Shown here piece by piece: positions 17,229-26,355 of a stretch of DNA of 64,000 bases. This DNA is from Streptomyces griseoluteus (lineage in GTDB: Bacteria; Actinomycetota; Actinomycetes; Streptomycetales; Streptomycetaceae): positions 151,570 through 215,569 of the forward strand of contig JOBE01000009.1 in assembly GCA_000717735.1 (NCBI GenBank), read 5' to 3'. Every line of letters starts with the position of its first letter. The stretch's first letter is position 1. Below the pieces are notes generated by a model. The model searched no databases, was not told the DNA's origin, and saw nothing but the letters and a program-made list of their open reading frames with translations. Made by a program: the position numbers and the translations under genes.

Positions 17229-18737
17229 ATGACGGAACGACCACCGCAGCGCATCCCGAACCGCCAGCTCGCCGCGCTCATCGCCGAAGCCGGGTTCTCC
17301 CACGCCGGGCTCGCGAGACGGGTGGACCAGCTCGGTCTGGAGCACGGTCTCGACCTGCGGTACGACAAGACCTCCGTGACCCGCTGGCTCCGCGGCCAGC
17401 AGCCGCGCGGCACCACGCCCGCGCTCATCGCCGAGGTCTTCACCCGCCGTCTCGGCCGCCGTCTCTCCGCCCAGGACCTCGGCCTGGACGCCTGCGCGCC
17501 GGTCTACGCGGGCCTGGAGTTCGCGGCCACCCCCGAGGAGGCCGTCGACATCGTCAGCGGGCTGTGGCGCAAGGACTCCGGCAGTCACGCCGAACTCCGC
17601 AAGATCGCCTTCACCCCGGCGGGCCTGGTCGTCCCCAGCCGGGACTGGCTGATCGGGCGGGCCGACGACCGGGTCGCGCGCGGGGACCTGGCGCCCGGCC
17701 CCCGCTCCTCCGCCGCCGGCGCGACCGTCGAGCCCCGCGTCCCGCACGACCCGCGCCTCGCGCACGACCCCCGCGTGCCGCCCCAGGGCCGCTTCTCCGT
17801 GCCCCGGCAGCGCGGCACCGACCGGGGGCCCGGCCAGCGGGTCTCCACCGGCGACATCGCCGCCCTCCGCTCGGTCGGCGAGCTGTTCCGCACCCTCGAC
17901 CACGCCTACGGCGGCGGCCACGCCCGGCAGGCCCTCGTCCGGTACCTGGAGCACGAGGCCGAGCCGATGCTGCGCGGCACCTACGGCGAGTCCGTCGGGC
18001 GCCGCCTCTTCGCCGCCGTCGCCGACCTCACCCGGCTCGCCGGGTGGACCTCGTACGACATCGCCGCCCACGGCCTGGCCCAGCGCTACTTCGTCCAGGC
18101 GCTGCGGCTCGCCCAGGCCGCCGGGGACCGGGCCTACGGCTCGTACGTCCTGCTCACCATGAGCTGCCAGGCCGTCTACCTCGGCCACGGCCGGGAGGCC
18201 GTCCAGCTCGCCCGGGTCGCCCAGCAGGGCGTCGGGCCCGCCGCGCCGCCCGTCGTCCAGGCGATGCTGCACGCGATCGAGGCCCGCGGGCACGCGGTCC
18301 TCTCCGAGGCGCGGGCGTGCAGCGCCTCGCTCGTACGGGCCGAGCGGGCTCTCGAAGCGGCCCGGCCCGGCGACGAGGTGCCGTACTGGGCCCGGATGTT
18401 CGACGAGGCCCAGCTCGCCGACGAGCTCGGGCACTGCCACCGCGACCTCCAGCAGTACCGCCCCGCCGCCCAGCACGCCGAACGCGCCCTCCAGCTCCGC
18501 GCCCCCGGCTTCGCCCGCAGCCGACTCTTCTGCCGGGTCGTCCTGGCCACCTCACGGCTCGCCCTCGGCGAACTCGACCAGGCGTGCGCCCTGGGCGCGG
18601 AGGCCGCCCAGCAGGCCTCCGAGATGCGCTCGGCGCGGGCGGTGGAGTACGTACGCGACTTCGAGCGGCGCCTGGAGCCGTACCGCGACGCGGCGGCGGC
18701 CCGCACGTACCGCGACCGGGTGGCAGCCATCGGCTGA
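17229..18737 (+). CDS. NsdA-like regulatory protein (HTH plus TPR-like repeats)
   Basis: A 502-residue cytoplasmic protein. Residues about 8-75 form a helix-turn-helix-like region ([20 protein letters not shown], then [20 protein letters not shown]). A Pro/Arg-rich linker follows at 155-205. The C-terminal 270 residues are helical TPR-like repeats ([35 protein letters not shown]). This layout is that of the NsdA/BldD-associated family of Streptomyces negative regulators of sporulation and antibiotic synthesis. It is a paralogue-like member, and its specific effect is unknown. It is divergent from lipB with about 295 bases between. The ATG at 17229 has an AGGAG about 12 bases upstream. Confidence 0.85.
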   Translation: MTERPPQRIPNRQLAALIAEAGFSHAGLARRVDQLGLEHGLDLRYDKTSVTRWLRGQQPRGTTPALIAEVFTRRLGRRLSAQDLGLDACAPVYAGLEFAATPEEAVDIVSGLWRKDSGSHAELRKIAFTPAGLVVPSRDWLIGRADDRVARGDLAPGPRSSAAGATVEPRVPHDPRLAHDPRVPPQGRFSVPRQRGTDRGPGQRVSTGDIAALRSVGELFRTLDHAYGGGHARQALVRYLEHEAEPMLRGTYGESVGRRLFAAVADLTRLAGWTSYDIAAHGLAQRYFVQALRLAQAAGDRAYGSYVLLTMSCQAVYLGHGREAVQLARVAQQGVGPAAPPVVQAMLHAIEARGHAVLSEARACSASLVRAERALEAARPGDEVPYWARMFDEAQLADELGHCHRDLQQYRPAAQHAERALQLRAPGFARSRLFCRVVLATSRLALGELDQACALGAEAAQQASEMRSARAVEYVRDFERRLEPYRDAAAARTYRDRVAAIG

Positions 18738-18803
18738 CCCCGGCGCCGCGCCGCGCCCGGCACCCGCGCTCGTGGCGGGGGTGTCCGGGCGGGCCGGGCT
18801 CCG

Positions 18804-20240
18804 TCAGGCCGCCGTCTCCCTCGTCCGCTCCTCGGTCGGTACGCGCACCCCCAGGTCCCTCAGGAGGGCCCCGGCGGCCCGGGTGCCGGAGGCGAGGGCG
18901 CCCTGAGGAGTGCTCGTGGCGCGGTGGTCGCCGCAGACGTAGAGGCCCGCGAGCAGCCGGACCGAGCGGCGCGCGTCGTGCGGCGGCGCCATCGCGGGGA
19001 AGGCGTCCGGCGTGTGGTGCAGGGCGAGCAGCTCCCACTCGTCCGTCGACGAGCCGTACAGCGTGGCGAGGTGCTTGCGGACCCGCCGTTCCGTGTCGTC
19101 CGGCGGTGCTCCGAGCACGGTCGAGGTGATCAGCGCCCGGCCCTCCGGCGCGCGGCCGGGATCGACGGCGCTCATCACGGCGGTGTGCGCCACCGGCCCG
19201 CCCGGGTCGGACTCCAGGAGCAGCGTCGGCTCCCCGGTGGGCGCCACGGGCGCCGTGTGATGGAGCACCGTGACGGAGTGGAAGGCGGGGGTCCGCAGCC
19301 CCGGCAGGAGCGCGGCCGCCGTCCGCGCCCCCGTGGCGAGCACCACCGACCGGCAGCGGAACACCCCGTGGCCGGCCGTCGTGACCCGGGAGATGGACGC
19401 CTCCGTGACCCGGACGCCGGTACGGACCGTGCCCGGCGGCAGTGTGGCGGCCAGCCGCTCGGGGAGCGTCGCCGAACCGCCCTCGGGGACGGCCAGTCTG
19501 CCCCGGGCGAAGGCGCGCAGCGCGAGGTCCGCGTGCCGGCTCGACGTGCCGAGGTCCGGGTCGCCGAGGAGCGCCGCGAGCAGCGGCCGCAGCACCCCCT
19601 GCACGGTCCGGGCGGGCAGCCGGGCGGTGAGGGCCTCGCGCGCCGTCCGCTCCGGGCGGGCGAGGAGCCGCTGCGTCGGGGTCGCGGCGAGCCGGACGAG
19701 GGAGGCGCCGAGCCGGGCCTGGTCGAGCGAGGCGGCCGGATGACGGGGGGCGCTCGCGAGGGCGCGTGCCACGCTGAACGCTCCCCCCACGCTCCGGTTG
19801 CCCGTGCCCCGGCTCCCTCCGGCCGTCCGGCGCGGATGTGGTGCGCCCCAGCGCGCGTACCGGCCGTCGCTGTGCACGAGCACCCCCGGCGCGAAGGGGC
19901 GCAGCACGAGACCGTCGAGCCCCGGGGTGGCCCGCAGCTCCTCGTGCGACAGGGTGAGCAGGGGCCCGACCCGGTCGAGGAGGAAGCCGTCCACGGTCTC
20001 GGTCGCCAGCCGGCCCCCGATCCGGGGTTCCGCCTCCAGGACGGCGACGGACAGCCCGGCGCCGGTCAGCCGGTGGGCGGCCGCGAGCCCCGCGACCCCG
20101 GCACCCACGATGACGACGTCGACGGCGTCCCCGGCGTCCCCGGCGTCCGCGACGTCGATGTGCTCTGTGACGTCGACCGCCTCCGAGATGTCGACGTCCG
20201 TACGCTGTGCGGTCCTTGCGCTGTCTGCGCTGTTGAGCAC
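18804..20240 (-). CDS. FAD-dependent amine oxidase / protoporphyrinogen oxidase-like protein
   Basis: A 478-residue flavoprotein. The FAD-binding Rossmann motif is VDVVIVGAGVAGLAAAHRLT, followed by VLEAEPRIGGRLATETVDGF. The C-terminal FAD motif is GLYVCGDHRATSTPQGALASG. These features place it in the NAD(P)-binding amine-oxidase superfamily (Pfam Amino_oxidase), which includes phytoene desaturases, HemG/HemY and monoamine oxidases. No carotenoid or heme genes flank it, so the substrate is unknown. The first 38 residues are an Asp/Ala/Val-rich stretch from short DNA repeats; the start is a GTG at 20240 behind GGAGGGG. Convergent with the NsdA-like gene. Confidence 0.88.
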   Translation of the reverse strand: MLNSADSARTAQRTDVDISEAVDVTEHIDVADAGDAGDAVDVVIVGAGVAGLAAAHRLTGAGLSVAVLEAEPRIGGRLATETVDGFLLDRVGPLLTLSHEELRATPGLDGLVLRPFAPGVLVHSDGRYARWGAPHPRRTAGGSRGTGNRSVGGAFSVARALASAPRHPAASLDQARLGASLVRLAATPTQRLLARPERTAREALTARLPARTVQGVLRPLLAALLGDPDLGTSSRHADLALRAFARGRLAVPEGGSATLPERLAATLPPGTVRTGVRVTEASISRVTTAGHGVFRCRSVVLATGARTAAALLPGLRTPAFHSVTVLHHTAPVAPTGEPTLLLESDPGGPVAHTAVMSAVDPGRAPEGRALITSTVLGAPPDDTERRVRKHLATLYGSSTDEWELLALHHTPDAFPAMAPPHDARRSVRLLAGLYVCGDHRATSTPQGALASGTRAAGALLRDLGVRVPTEERTRETAA

Positions 20241-20353
20241 GTGCCCCTCCCCAGGTCGGCGCGGCCGGTGGGAGGCCTATGCCCCCAACATGCCTCCGGA
20301 ATGCCCGAGTTCGCCGTTCGGGTCGAGCCTAGGCAGCGCTCCCACGGGTGCCA

Positions 20354-20379
20354 GCCGCGCGCACCGGGGTGCGTGCGGC
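20354..20379 (-). terminator. Terminator of TIGR01777 epimerase gene
   Basis: A 12-bp stem with one G-T pair (gccgcgcgcacc / ggtgcgtgcggc) and a 2-base loop, about 50 bases beyond the stop codon at 20427. Confidence 0.6.
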
Positions 20380-20426
20380 ACGGGGGAGCACAAGGGGGGG
20401 CACCGGGTGTGCGGGGAGGGCGCCGC

Positions 20427-21338
20427 TCAGCGGGCCGCCGCTCTGATCGAGTCGTCGATCGTCGGGAACGCGAACTCGAAACCGGTCTCCAACAGCCGCC
20501 CCGGCAGCACCCGCTGACTCCCCAGCACGTCCTGCGCGAAGTCCCCGAGCACCACCTTCAGGGCGGGCGCCGGCACCGTGAAGAGGGTCGGCCGCCGCAG
20601 GACCCGCCCCATCGCCGCCGTCACCTCGCGATTGGTGACCGGCTCGGGGGCCGTCAGGTTCACCGGGCCCGAGAGCGACGGCGTGTCGACCAGGTGACGC
20701 AGGGCGGCCACCTCGTCGTGGAGGGAGATGAACGACCAGTACTGGCGGCCGTCGCCCATCCGGCCGCCGAGCCCGGCGCGGAAGACGGGGAAGAGCCGCC
20801 CCCAGGCCCCGCCCTCGCGAGCCACCACCAGGCCGGTACGGGCGTACGTGACCCGGATGCCCGCCTCCTCGGCGGGGGCCGCCGCGGCCTCCCACTCCAC
20901 GCAGACCGAGGGCAGGAAGCCCGAGCCGGCGGGGGCGCTCTCGTCGACCGCGCGGCTGCCGGTGTCCCCGTACCAGCCGAGCGCCGTGCCGCAGACCAGG
21001 CTCTCGGGCGGCTCCGCGAGCGAGGCGAGGGCCTGGGAGATCGCCGTCGTGCCGAGCACCCGGCTGTCCCGGATCTCCCGCTTGTACGCCTCGTTCCAGC
21101 GGCGCTCGCCGACCCCGGCACCCGCCAGGTGCACGACGGAGTCCACGCCGACGAGCCCGGCGGCGTCCACGTACAGCCGCTTGGGGTCCCATTCGACCTC
21201 GTCGGCGGTCCTGGCGGGCCTGCGGACGAGACGGAGGACGTCATGGCCGTCGGCGCGCAGGGAGCGGACCAGGGCCGAGCCGATGAGCCCGGAGGCGCCG
21301 GTGACGGCGACACGCTTGCGGATGGCGGAACGCTGCAT
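20427..21338 (-). CDS. TIGR01777 family epimerase (SDR39U1-like)
   Basis: A 303-residue extended SDR. It has the N-terminal Rossmann motif RVAVTGASGLIGSALVRSL, VVHLAGAGVGERRWNEAYKR, SGTALGWYGD-type (here CGTALGWYGDTG) and WSFISLHDEVAALRHLV. These are the standard blocks of the YfcH/SDR39U1 family, which is widespread in bacteria and animals but biochemically undefined. The C terminus carries the DUF1731 motif with PTLFTVPAPALKVVLGDFA and VLPGRLLETGFEFAFP. The ATG at 21338 is divergent from the GNAT gene with 46 bases between, so the promoters are compact. Confidence 0.93.
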   Translation of the reverse strand: MQRSAIRKRVAVTGASGLIGSALVRSLRADGHDVLRLVRRPARTADEVEWDPKRLYVDAAGLVGVDSVVHLAGAGVGERRWNEAYKREIRDSRVLGTTAISQALASLAEPPESLVCGTALGWYGDTGSRAVDESAPAGSGFLPSVCVEWEAAAAPAEEAGIRVTYARTGLVVAREGGAWGRLFPVFRAGLGGRMGDGRQYWSFISLHDEVAALRHLVDTPSLSGPVNLTAPEPVTNREVTAAMGRVLRRPTLFTVPAPALKVVLGDFAQDVLGSQRVLPGRLLETGFEFAFPTIDDSIRAAAR

Positions 21339-21384
21339 GGGGCCATCCTGCCCCTTCCCGCGCCGCGCATGGCACAGTGGCGTC

Positions 21385-21885
21385 ATGATCGTGGAAGAGA
21401 TGCGGATACGTGGTGCGGAAGCCGGTGACGGGGACGTCCTCGCCGAACTCGACCGGGCCGTCTGGTCGCCCGTGCACGCGGTGGTGCCCGCGGCGACCCC
21501 GCCGTACGAGCCCTTCTTCGACGCCCGCCACCGGCCCGAGGACTACCTCGTGGCGGTGCTCGGGGGCGCCGTCGTCGGCTACGTCCGGGTGGTGCCGCCG
21601 ACCCCGCTCGCGTCCAACGCCCACGTCCGCCAGATCCAGGGCCTCGCGGTCGCCGACTCCGCGCGGGGGCGGGGCGTGGCCAGGGCACTGCTGCGGGCGG
21701 CGATGGACAAGGCCCGTGCGGACGGCGCCGTCCGGCTCACCCTCCGGGTCCTCGGCCACAACGCGCCGGCCCGCGCGCTCTACGCCTCCGAGGGCTTCGC
21801 GGTCGAGGGCGTGCTGCCGGGGGAGTTCCTGATCGACGGCGCGTACGTGGACGACCTCTGCATGGGCCGGTCGCTCACCGGCTGA
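21385..21885 (+). CDS. GNAT family N-acetyltransferase
   Basis: A 166-residue cytoplasmic acetyltransferase. The acetyl-CoA pyrophosphate loop is VADSARGRGVARALLRAAMD (R/QxxGxG/A), followed by LRVLGHNAPARALYASEGF and a C-terminal strand. The acceptor is unknown. A second Met at codon 6 is a possible alternative start. The gene's end overlaps the TetR gene tail-to-tail by 11 bases. Confidence 0.9.
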   Translation: MIVEEMRIRGAEAGDGDVLAELDRAVWSPVHAVVPAATPPYEPFFDARHRPEDYLVAVLGGAVVGYVRVVPPTPLASNAHVRQIQGLAVADSARGRGVARALLRAAMDKARADGAVRLTLRVLGHNAPARALYASEGFAVEGVLPGEFLIDGAYVDDLCMGRSLTG

Positions 21886-22576
21886 CGCCGGGGCCCGCGT
21901 CCGCGACCGGGGCGAGAGTGCCGCCGTCCGGGTGCAGCAGCCGCATCCCGCCCATCAGTTCGCGCAGGCACCGGACCGCGAGCTCCGCCGGTGCGCCCTC
22001 GCCGCGTACCGGCGCCTCCGTCTCCGCCCAGGCCTCCAGGGCGACCCGGATGGCGTCCGTGGCCGCCGCCGCCGCGAGCCGTACCTCCAGCGGGTCGGCG
22101 TCCGGCCCGGCGAGCCCGGCGACGACCTCGCGCAGCCGCTCCTCGGACTCCTGGTTGACCCGGTACCAGACGGCCCGCAGCGCCGGGTCCTCGGCGGCCG
22201 CTCGCAGCAGCCCGCGCGTCCAGCGCAGCCCCTCCTCCGCCGCCTCGTCCGCCGGGGTCAGCGAGGCGGCGATCGAGCGTTCCAGGGCCTCGGGCAGCCC
22301 GGCACCGGGTTCCGTCGCGGCGAGGGTCTCCCGCCAGCGGTCGGCGCCGCCCGCGAGGAGCGGGGCCACGGCGTCCTGCTTGGAGCGGAAGTACCGGTAG
22401 AAGGTGCGCAGCGCGACGCCGGCCCGCAGGGAGATGTCCTCGGCCGTGGTGCCGTCGGGGCCGTGCTCGGTGAAGAGCTCGGCGGCGGCGCGCGCGATGT
22501 CCAGCTGGGTGGCGGCCTTGCGGCGTTCCGTCAGCGTCCGGGTGGGGGGCGTGGCGCCCTCGGGCTTGGTGCTCAC
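21875..22576 (-). CDS. TetR family transcriptional regulator
   Basis: A 233-residue repressor-like protein. The N-terminal TetR helix-turn-helix reads ATQLDIARAAAELFTEHGPD and ISLRAGVALRTFYRYFRSKQ. The remainder is a ligand-binding helical domain. The open frame extends further upstream, but the GTG at 22576 (STKPEGATPPTRTL follows) is where protein-like sequence begins. The gene is divergent from an SDR gene starting at 22710, and a palindrome sits just upstream of the GTG. I infer that it regulates itself and the SDR in response to the SDR's substrate or product. Confidence 0.9.
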   Translation of the reverse strand: MSTKPEGATPPTRTLTERRKAATQLDIARAAAELFTEHGPDGTTAEDISLRAGVALRTFYRYFRSKQDAVAPLLAGGADRWRETLAATEPGAGLPEALERSIAASLTPADEAAEEGLRWTRGLLRAAAEDPALRAVWYRVNQESEERLREVVAGLAGPDADPLEVRLAAAAATDAIRVALEAWAETEAPVRGEGAPAELAVRCLRELMGGMRLLHPDGGTLAPVADAGPGVSR

Positions 22577-22577
22577 C

Positions 22578-22590
22578 GTACGAAGCGTAC
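22578..22590. promoter_or_regulatory. Candidate TetR operator
   Basis: A short palindrome (GTACG-AAG-CGTAC) lies immediately upstream of the TetR start. A second inverted repeat, TGGCA-N5-TGCCA, lies at 22626-22640 in the same divergent region. Either could be the operator. The assignment rests on position and symmetry alone. Confidence 0.5.
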
Positions 22591-22709
22591 GCCCGCGCCT
22601 GCCTTCGATGCATGACGTGCAGTTATGGCAAATCGTGCCACTTGGGCGTACCGTGGCGGCATTCCGCACACGGCTCGGCACCCCGAGCCGACATCGAGAG
22701 GTGGCCGCC

Positions 22710-23504
22710 ATGAACCAGCTGACCCGTTACGAAGGACGCCGCGCCCTCATCACCGGCGGCGGCTCCGGCATCGGCCAGGCCACCGTCCTGCGCCTGCTCG
22801 CCGAGGGCGGCCGGGTCGTCGCCGCCGACATCAGCGAGGACGGCCTGAAGGACACCGCCGCCAAGGCCGGCGACGCCGCAGGCCGGCTCACCACCGTCGT
22901 CGTGGACGTCGCGGACGAGGCCTCCGTGCGCGCCGGCGTCGCCGCCGCCGTCGAGGCGCTCGGCGGCCTGGACGTCCTGGTCAACGCGGCCGGCGTGCTG
23001 CGCTCCTCGCACACCCACGAGACGAGCCTCGACTCCTTCGAGCAGGTGATACGGATCAACCTCACCGGCACGTTCCTCATGATCCGCGAGGCGATCCCCG
23101 CCCTCCTGGAGGGCGAAGGCTCCGCAGTCGTGAACTTCTCCTCCACCTCCGCGATGTTCGCCCACCCCTACATGGCGGCCTACGCGGCCAGCAAGGGCGG
23201 CATCCAGTCCATGACCCACGCGCTCGCCGCCGAGTACGCCAAGCAGGGCATCCGCTTCACCGCCGTCCAGCCCGGCTCCATCTCCTCCGGCATGACCGAC
23301 GGCAGCGGCGCCAGCCGCCAGAGCGTCGGCCCCGGCCTGCCCGAGGACACCGACTGGTCCCTCTTCGCGAAGCTCGCCCCCGCCCTCGGCCAGGGCTTCG
23401 CGGGACCCGAGACCGTCGCGGGCGTCGTCGCCATGCTGGCGAGCGAGGACGGGAAGTTCATCACCGGCACCGAGGTCCGCGTCGACGGCGGAACGCACTT
23501 CTGA
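22710..23504 (+). CDS. Short-chain dehydrogenase/reductase
   Basis: A 264-residue classical SDR. The cofactor motif is GGGSGIGQA (residues 16-24), the NAG motif appears as VNAAGVL, the catalytic Ser is in NFSSTSAMF, and YAASKGG supplies Tyr and Lys. The C terminus ASEDGKFITGTEVRVDGGTHF is the typical ending. It resembles 3-oxoacyl-ACP reductase/glucose dehydrogenase-like SDRs; the substrate is unknown. GAGAGGTGG gives a good ribosome site before the ATG at 22710. It is divergent from, and probably controlled by, the TetR gene. Confidence 0.93.
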   Translation: MNQLTRYEGRRALITGGGSGIGQATVLRLLAEGGRVVAADISEDGLKDTAAKAGDAAGRLTTVVVDVADEASVRAGVAAAVEALGGLDVLVNAAGVLRSSHTHETSLDSFEQVIRINLTGTFLMIREAIPALLEGEGSAVVNFSSTSAMFAHPYMAAYAASKGGIQSMTHALAAEYAKQGIRFTAVQPGSISSGMTDGSGASRQSVGPGLPEDTDWSLFAKLAPALGQGFAGPETVAGVVAMLASEDGKFITGTEVRVDGGTHF

Positions 23505-23547
23505 CGCGCACGGGGCAGGGCGCCGCCCCGGTCACCCGGCCGGCGTC

Positions 23548-24069
23548 CTACCCCGCGCCGAAGCGCTCCCACAGCCGCGGGAAGCGCGCCGCGAGCACGT
23601 CGTCGTCCGACAGGTCGAAGGGGGTGCCGAGCGGCTCCCCGCCCGGCATCGGAATGCCCAGGTCAGGGGTCTCGGCGCCGGTCAGCCGCTCGTACGCCTC
23701 GTCCGCGGCGAAGCCGATCTCCTCGCCGTCCCCGTCGATCTCCGCGTCGAAGTCGTCGAGCAGCTCCGCCAGGGCGTCCGGATCGTGCACCGCGCCCTCG
23801 TAGACCTCCCGGCCCTGGCCGATGAGCCAGCAGCGGAACGAGTCGAAGACCTCGTCCCCCGCCCCGTCGAAGAGCACGGCCGCCGCGCCCCACAGATCCC
23901 AGAGGTACGCGCGGTTGTAGCGGGCCTCGAAATGGCGCGCGTAGTCGAGCACGGAGTCGGGGTCCAGCCGGGTCAGCCGTTCCACGAGCAGGTCGGCCTG
24001 TTCCTCGGGGTCGCCCTCGGCGTCCTCGCGGCCGGCATCGATGATCTCCCAGAACTCGGTCTCGTCCAT
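23548..24069 (-). CDS. DUF4240 domain protein
   Basis: A 173-residue acidic soluble protein. The N terminus MDETEFWEIIDAGREDAEGD is the DUF4240 signature, followed by LWGAAAVLFDGAGDEVFDSF, RCWLIGQGREVYEGAVHDPD and the terminal FPRLWERFG. Members are common in Streptomyces, where neighbouring toxin-immunity or WGR proteins have been suggested, but no function is established. Convergent with the upstream SDR gene, with a 43-base gap. Confidence 0.88.
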   Translation of the reverse strand: MDETEFWEIIDAGREDAEGDPEEQADLLVERLTRLDPDSVLDYARHFEARYNRAYLWDLWGAAAVLFDGAGDEVFDSFRCWLIGQGREVYEGAVHDPDALAELLDDFDAEIDGDGEEIGFAADEAYERLTGAETPDLGIPMPGGEPLGTPFDLSDDDVLAARFPRLWERFGAG

Positions 24070-24167
24070 CACGGCACCAGCATCGTGGCTCGGGGGGTGC
24101 GACGCACCCGGAAAGCCCGAAATGAAACCGGACACAAGGTGTCGTACTTTCCTGCGAATCTGGGCGC

Positions 24168-25088
24168 ATGACAACCGAGACGAAGCCGCTGCACGGACGG
24201 ATCTGCCTGGTCGCGGGCGCCACCCGGGGAGCGGGACGGGCCATCGCCGTCCAGCTGGGAGCCGCCGGAGCCACCGTGTACGTCACCGGCCGCACCACCC
24301 GCGAGAAGCTCAGCGAGGTCGGCCGGGCGACCGAGACCATCGAGGAGACCGCCGAACTGGTGACGGCGGCGGGCGGCGAGGGCATCGCCGTCCCCACCGA
24401 CCATCTGGAGGTCGGGCAGGTCCGGGCCCTCGTCGACCGGATCGACCGGGAGCGGGGGCGGCTCGACGTCCTCGTCAACGACGTGTGGGGCGGCGAGCAC
24501 CTGGTCACCTTCGGCAGGAAGACGTGGGAGAACGACCTCACCGGCGGTCTGCGGATGCTCGAACTCGGCGTGCGGACCCACGCCATCACCTCGCACACGG
24601 CACTGCCGCTCCTCGTCCGCGAGCGCGGCGGCCTCGTCATCGAGGTCACCGACGGCACCGCCGCGTACAACGGCACCCGCTACCGGGAGAACCTCTTCTA
24701 CGACCTCGCCAAGAACGCCCCCATCCGGATGGCCTTCGGCCTCGGCAAGGAGCTGGAGGAGTACGGCGGCACGGCGGTCGCGCTCACCCCCGGCTGGCTC
24801 AGGTCCGAGCAGATGCTCGCTGGCTTCGAGGTCACCGAGGAGAACTGGCGCGACGCCGTCGAGAAGATCCCCGACTTCGCGGTCTCCGAGTCCCCGGTGT
24901 ACGTGGGCCGGGCGGTCGCCGCCCTCGCCGCCGACCCCGACCGCCACCGCTGGAACGGCCGGTCGCTGTCCAGCGGGCAGCTGGCGAAGGAGTACGGCTT
25001 CACCGACGCCGACGGCTCACAGCCGGACGCCTGGGGCTTCATCGTCGCCGGCGAGACGGGCACGCCGGACGTGAACGACTACCGGTAG
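24168..25088 (+). CDS. Short-chain dehydrogenase/reductase (atypical SDR)
   Basis: A 306-residue SDR. The cofactor motif reads VAGATRGAGRAIAVQLG and the glycine-rich turn is intact (GATRGAG). VTGRTTR suggests NADP preference. The usual NNAG segment is replaced by LVNDVWGG, and the active-site region reads EVTDGTAAYNGTRYRENLFYDLAKNA, where the Tyr-x3-Lys is stretched, so it is an atypical member. The ATG at 24168 has no strong ribosome site and may be a leaderless or near-leaderless start. Divergent from the DUF4240 gene. Confidence 0.88.
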   Translation: MTTETKPLHGRICLVAGATRGAGRAIAVQLGAAGATVYVTGRTTREKLSEVGRATETIEETAELVTAAGGEGIAVPTDHLEVGQVRALVDRIDRERGRLDVLVNDVWGGEHLVTFGRKTWENDLTGGLRMLELGVRTHAITSHTALPLLVRERGGLVIEVTDGTAAYNGTRYRENLFYDLAKNAPIRMAFGLGKELEEYGGTAVALTPGWLRSEQMLAGFEVTEENWRDAVEKIPDFAVSESPVYVGRAVAALAADPDRHRWNGRSLSSGQLAKEYGFTDADGSQPDAWGFIVAGETGTPDVNDYR

Positions 25089-25105
25089 GCCGGCGGCGCG
25101 GAAGG

Positions 25106-25157
25106 CTCACCCGTACGCCTCACCCGTACGCCTCACCCGCACGCCTCACTCGTACGA
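25106..25157. repeat. Four 13-bp tandem repeats at 3' end of WYL gene
   Basis: Four consecutive 13-mers (ctcacccgtacgc, same again, ctcacccgcacgc, ctcactcgtacga). The last unit contains the WYL gene's stop codon and final codons, so the array looks like repeated duplication of the gene's extreme 3' end. Confidence 0.85.
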
Positions 25158-26120
25158 CTCCGCCAGCGCGCGGGCCGCGTCCCGGAAGCGGGCGCGCAGG
25201 GCCGCCGGGGCCAGCACCTCGGCCTCGGCGCCCAGGGCGAGCAGCTGGGAGAAGGCGACCTCCTCGCTCTCCACCGGGAGCGTCGCCGTCACCCGGCCCT
25301 CCGCGTCCCGCGTCCCCGCCGCCAGAGCCTCCTCCGCGGCCGCGCGGTCCGTCACGTACGGCAGCCTCCGGGCCCCGGCCTCCGAGAGCCGCACGACGAC
25401 CTCGGCGCGCAGGATCGACCGGGCGAACTCCGCCGCGCGTTCGGCCCAGAAGGCCGCCAGGTCGAAGTCCTCGTCCCGGACGAACCGCTCCTCGCCCACG
25501 GCCACCGCCGTGAAGCGGTCCACCCGGTACGTACGGAAGACCTGACCTGAGCGGGCGCACACGTACCAGACGCCCGCCTTCAGGACGAGACCGTACGGCT
25601 GGAGCTCCCGCTCCACCTCCTCGCCGTCACCGCGCCGGTAGCGGGTCGAGACCCACCGGTCGTCCCAGACGGCCTCCGCGACCGGCGCCAGCAGCTCCGG
25701 GGTCTCGGGCTCCTGGTACCAGCCGGGCGCGTCCAGGTGGAAACGCCGGTCCACCGCGTCGGGGGCGTCCCGCAGCGAGGGCAGCAGCGCCGCCGACACC
25801 TTGAGCCGGGCCGCCGACGCCGCGTCCGCGAGCCCCAGGTCACGCAGCGCGCCCGGCAGCCCCGACAGGAACAGCGCCTCCGCCTCGCCGCGCGCCAGGC
25901 CCGTCAGACGCGTGCGGTAGCCCCCGACGAGGCGGTAGCCGCCGGCCCGGCCCCGGTCGGCGTAGACCGGGACCCCCGCCTCGGAGAGCGCCAGGGCGTC
26001 CCGGGTGATCGTGCGCTCCGACACCTCCAGCTCGGCGGCGAGTTCGGCCGCCGTCATCGACGGACGCGACTGGAGCAGGAGGACCAACTTGATGAGGCGG
26101 GCGGCACGCATGAGTCCCAT
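25146..26120 (-). CDS. WYL-domain helix-turn-helix regulator
   Basis: A 324-residue protein. The N-terminal HTH_11 domain is MRAARLIKLVLLLQSRPSMT with ELAAELEVSERTITRDALAL. A WYL region follows (GWYQEPETPELLAPVAEAVW, LVLKAGVWYVCARSGQVFRT, YRVDRFTAVAVGEE) and a WCX C-terminal extension. WYL proteins are ligand- or nucleic-acid-sensing regulators, in actinobacteria often of DNA-damage or metabolic genes. The target is unknown; the convergent SDR is a neighbour only. The start may be Met1 (26120) or Met4. Its stop codon falls in a tandem repeat. Confidence 0.92.
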   Translation of the reverse strand: MGLMRAARLIKLVLLLQSRPSMTAAELAAELEVSERTITRDALALSEAGVPVYADRGRAGGYRLVGGYRTRLTGLARGEAEALFLSGLPGALRDLGLADAASAARLKVSAALLPSLRDAPDAVDRRFHLDAPGWYQEPETPELLAPVAEAVWDDRWVSTRYRRGDGEEVERELQPYGLVLKAGVWYVCARSGQVFRTYRVDRFTAVAVGEERFVRDEDFDLAAFWAERAAEFARSILRAEVVVRLSEAGARRLPYVTDRAAAEEALAAGTRDAEGRVTATLPVESEEVAFSQLLALGAEAEVLAPAALRARFRDAARALAESYE

Positions 26121-26294
26121 TTTCAGGGCTCGGCTCGCCTCCGGGGCGCCAAAGCCGGGCTCACAGCCCCGACCGTGCTCGCCCCCTCGTTCCTCGGGGG
26201 CTCCGCGCGCTCGGGGCTGTTCCCCCGGCGCGCCCCTTCGGCTCGCTCGCCGGGTCCTCGGCGTGGACGCGACAGGTCCCGAGGGTGGACGTGC

Positions 26295-26337
26295 CGAGGG
26301 GCCGCGCCGTACGGGGAGGTACGGACGCGGCCCCTCG
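26295..26337 (-). terminator. aceE terminator hairpin
   Basis: A long interrupted stem: 12-bp arms (cgaggggccgcg) plus an inner 6-bp arm (ccgtac/gtacgg) with one bulge, about 20 bases past the aceE stop. Confidence 0.8.
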
Positions 26338-26355
26338 GGCGGTCAGGTGGCCGGA

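Noticed and set aside
26121..26294. A gene between the WYL and aceE genes
   Set aside because: The region is full of short inverted ctcgggg/ccccgag pieces and no frame has both a ribosome site and protein-like sequence.
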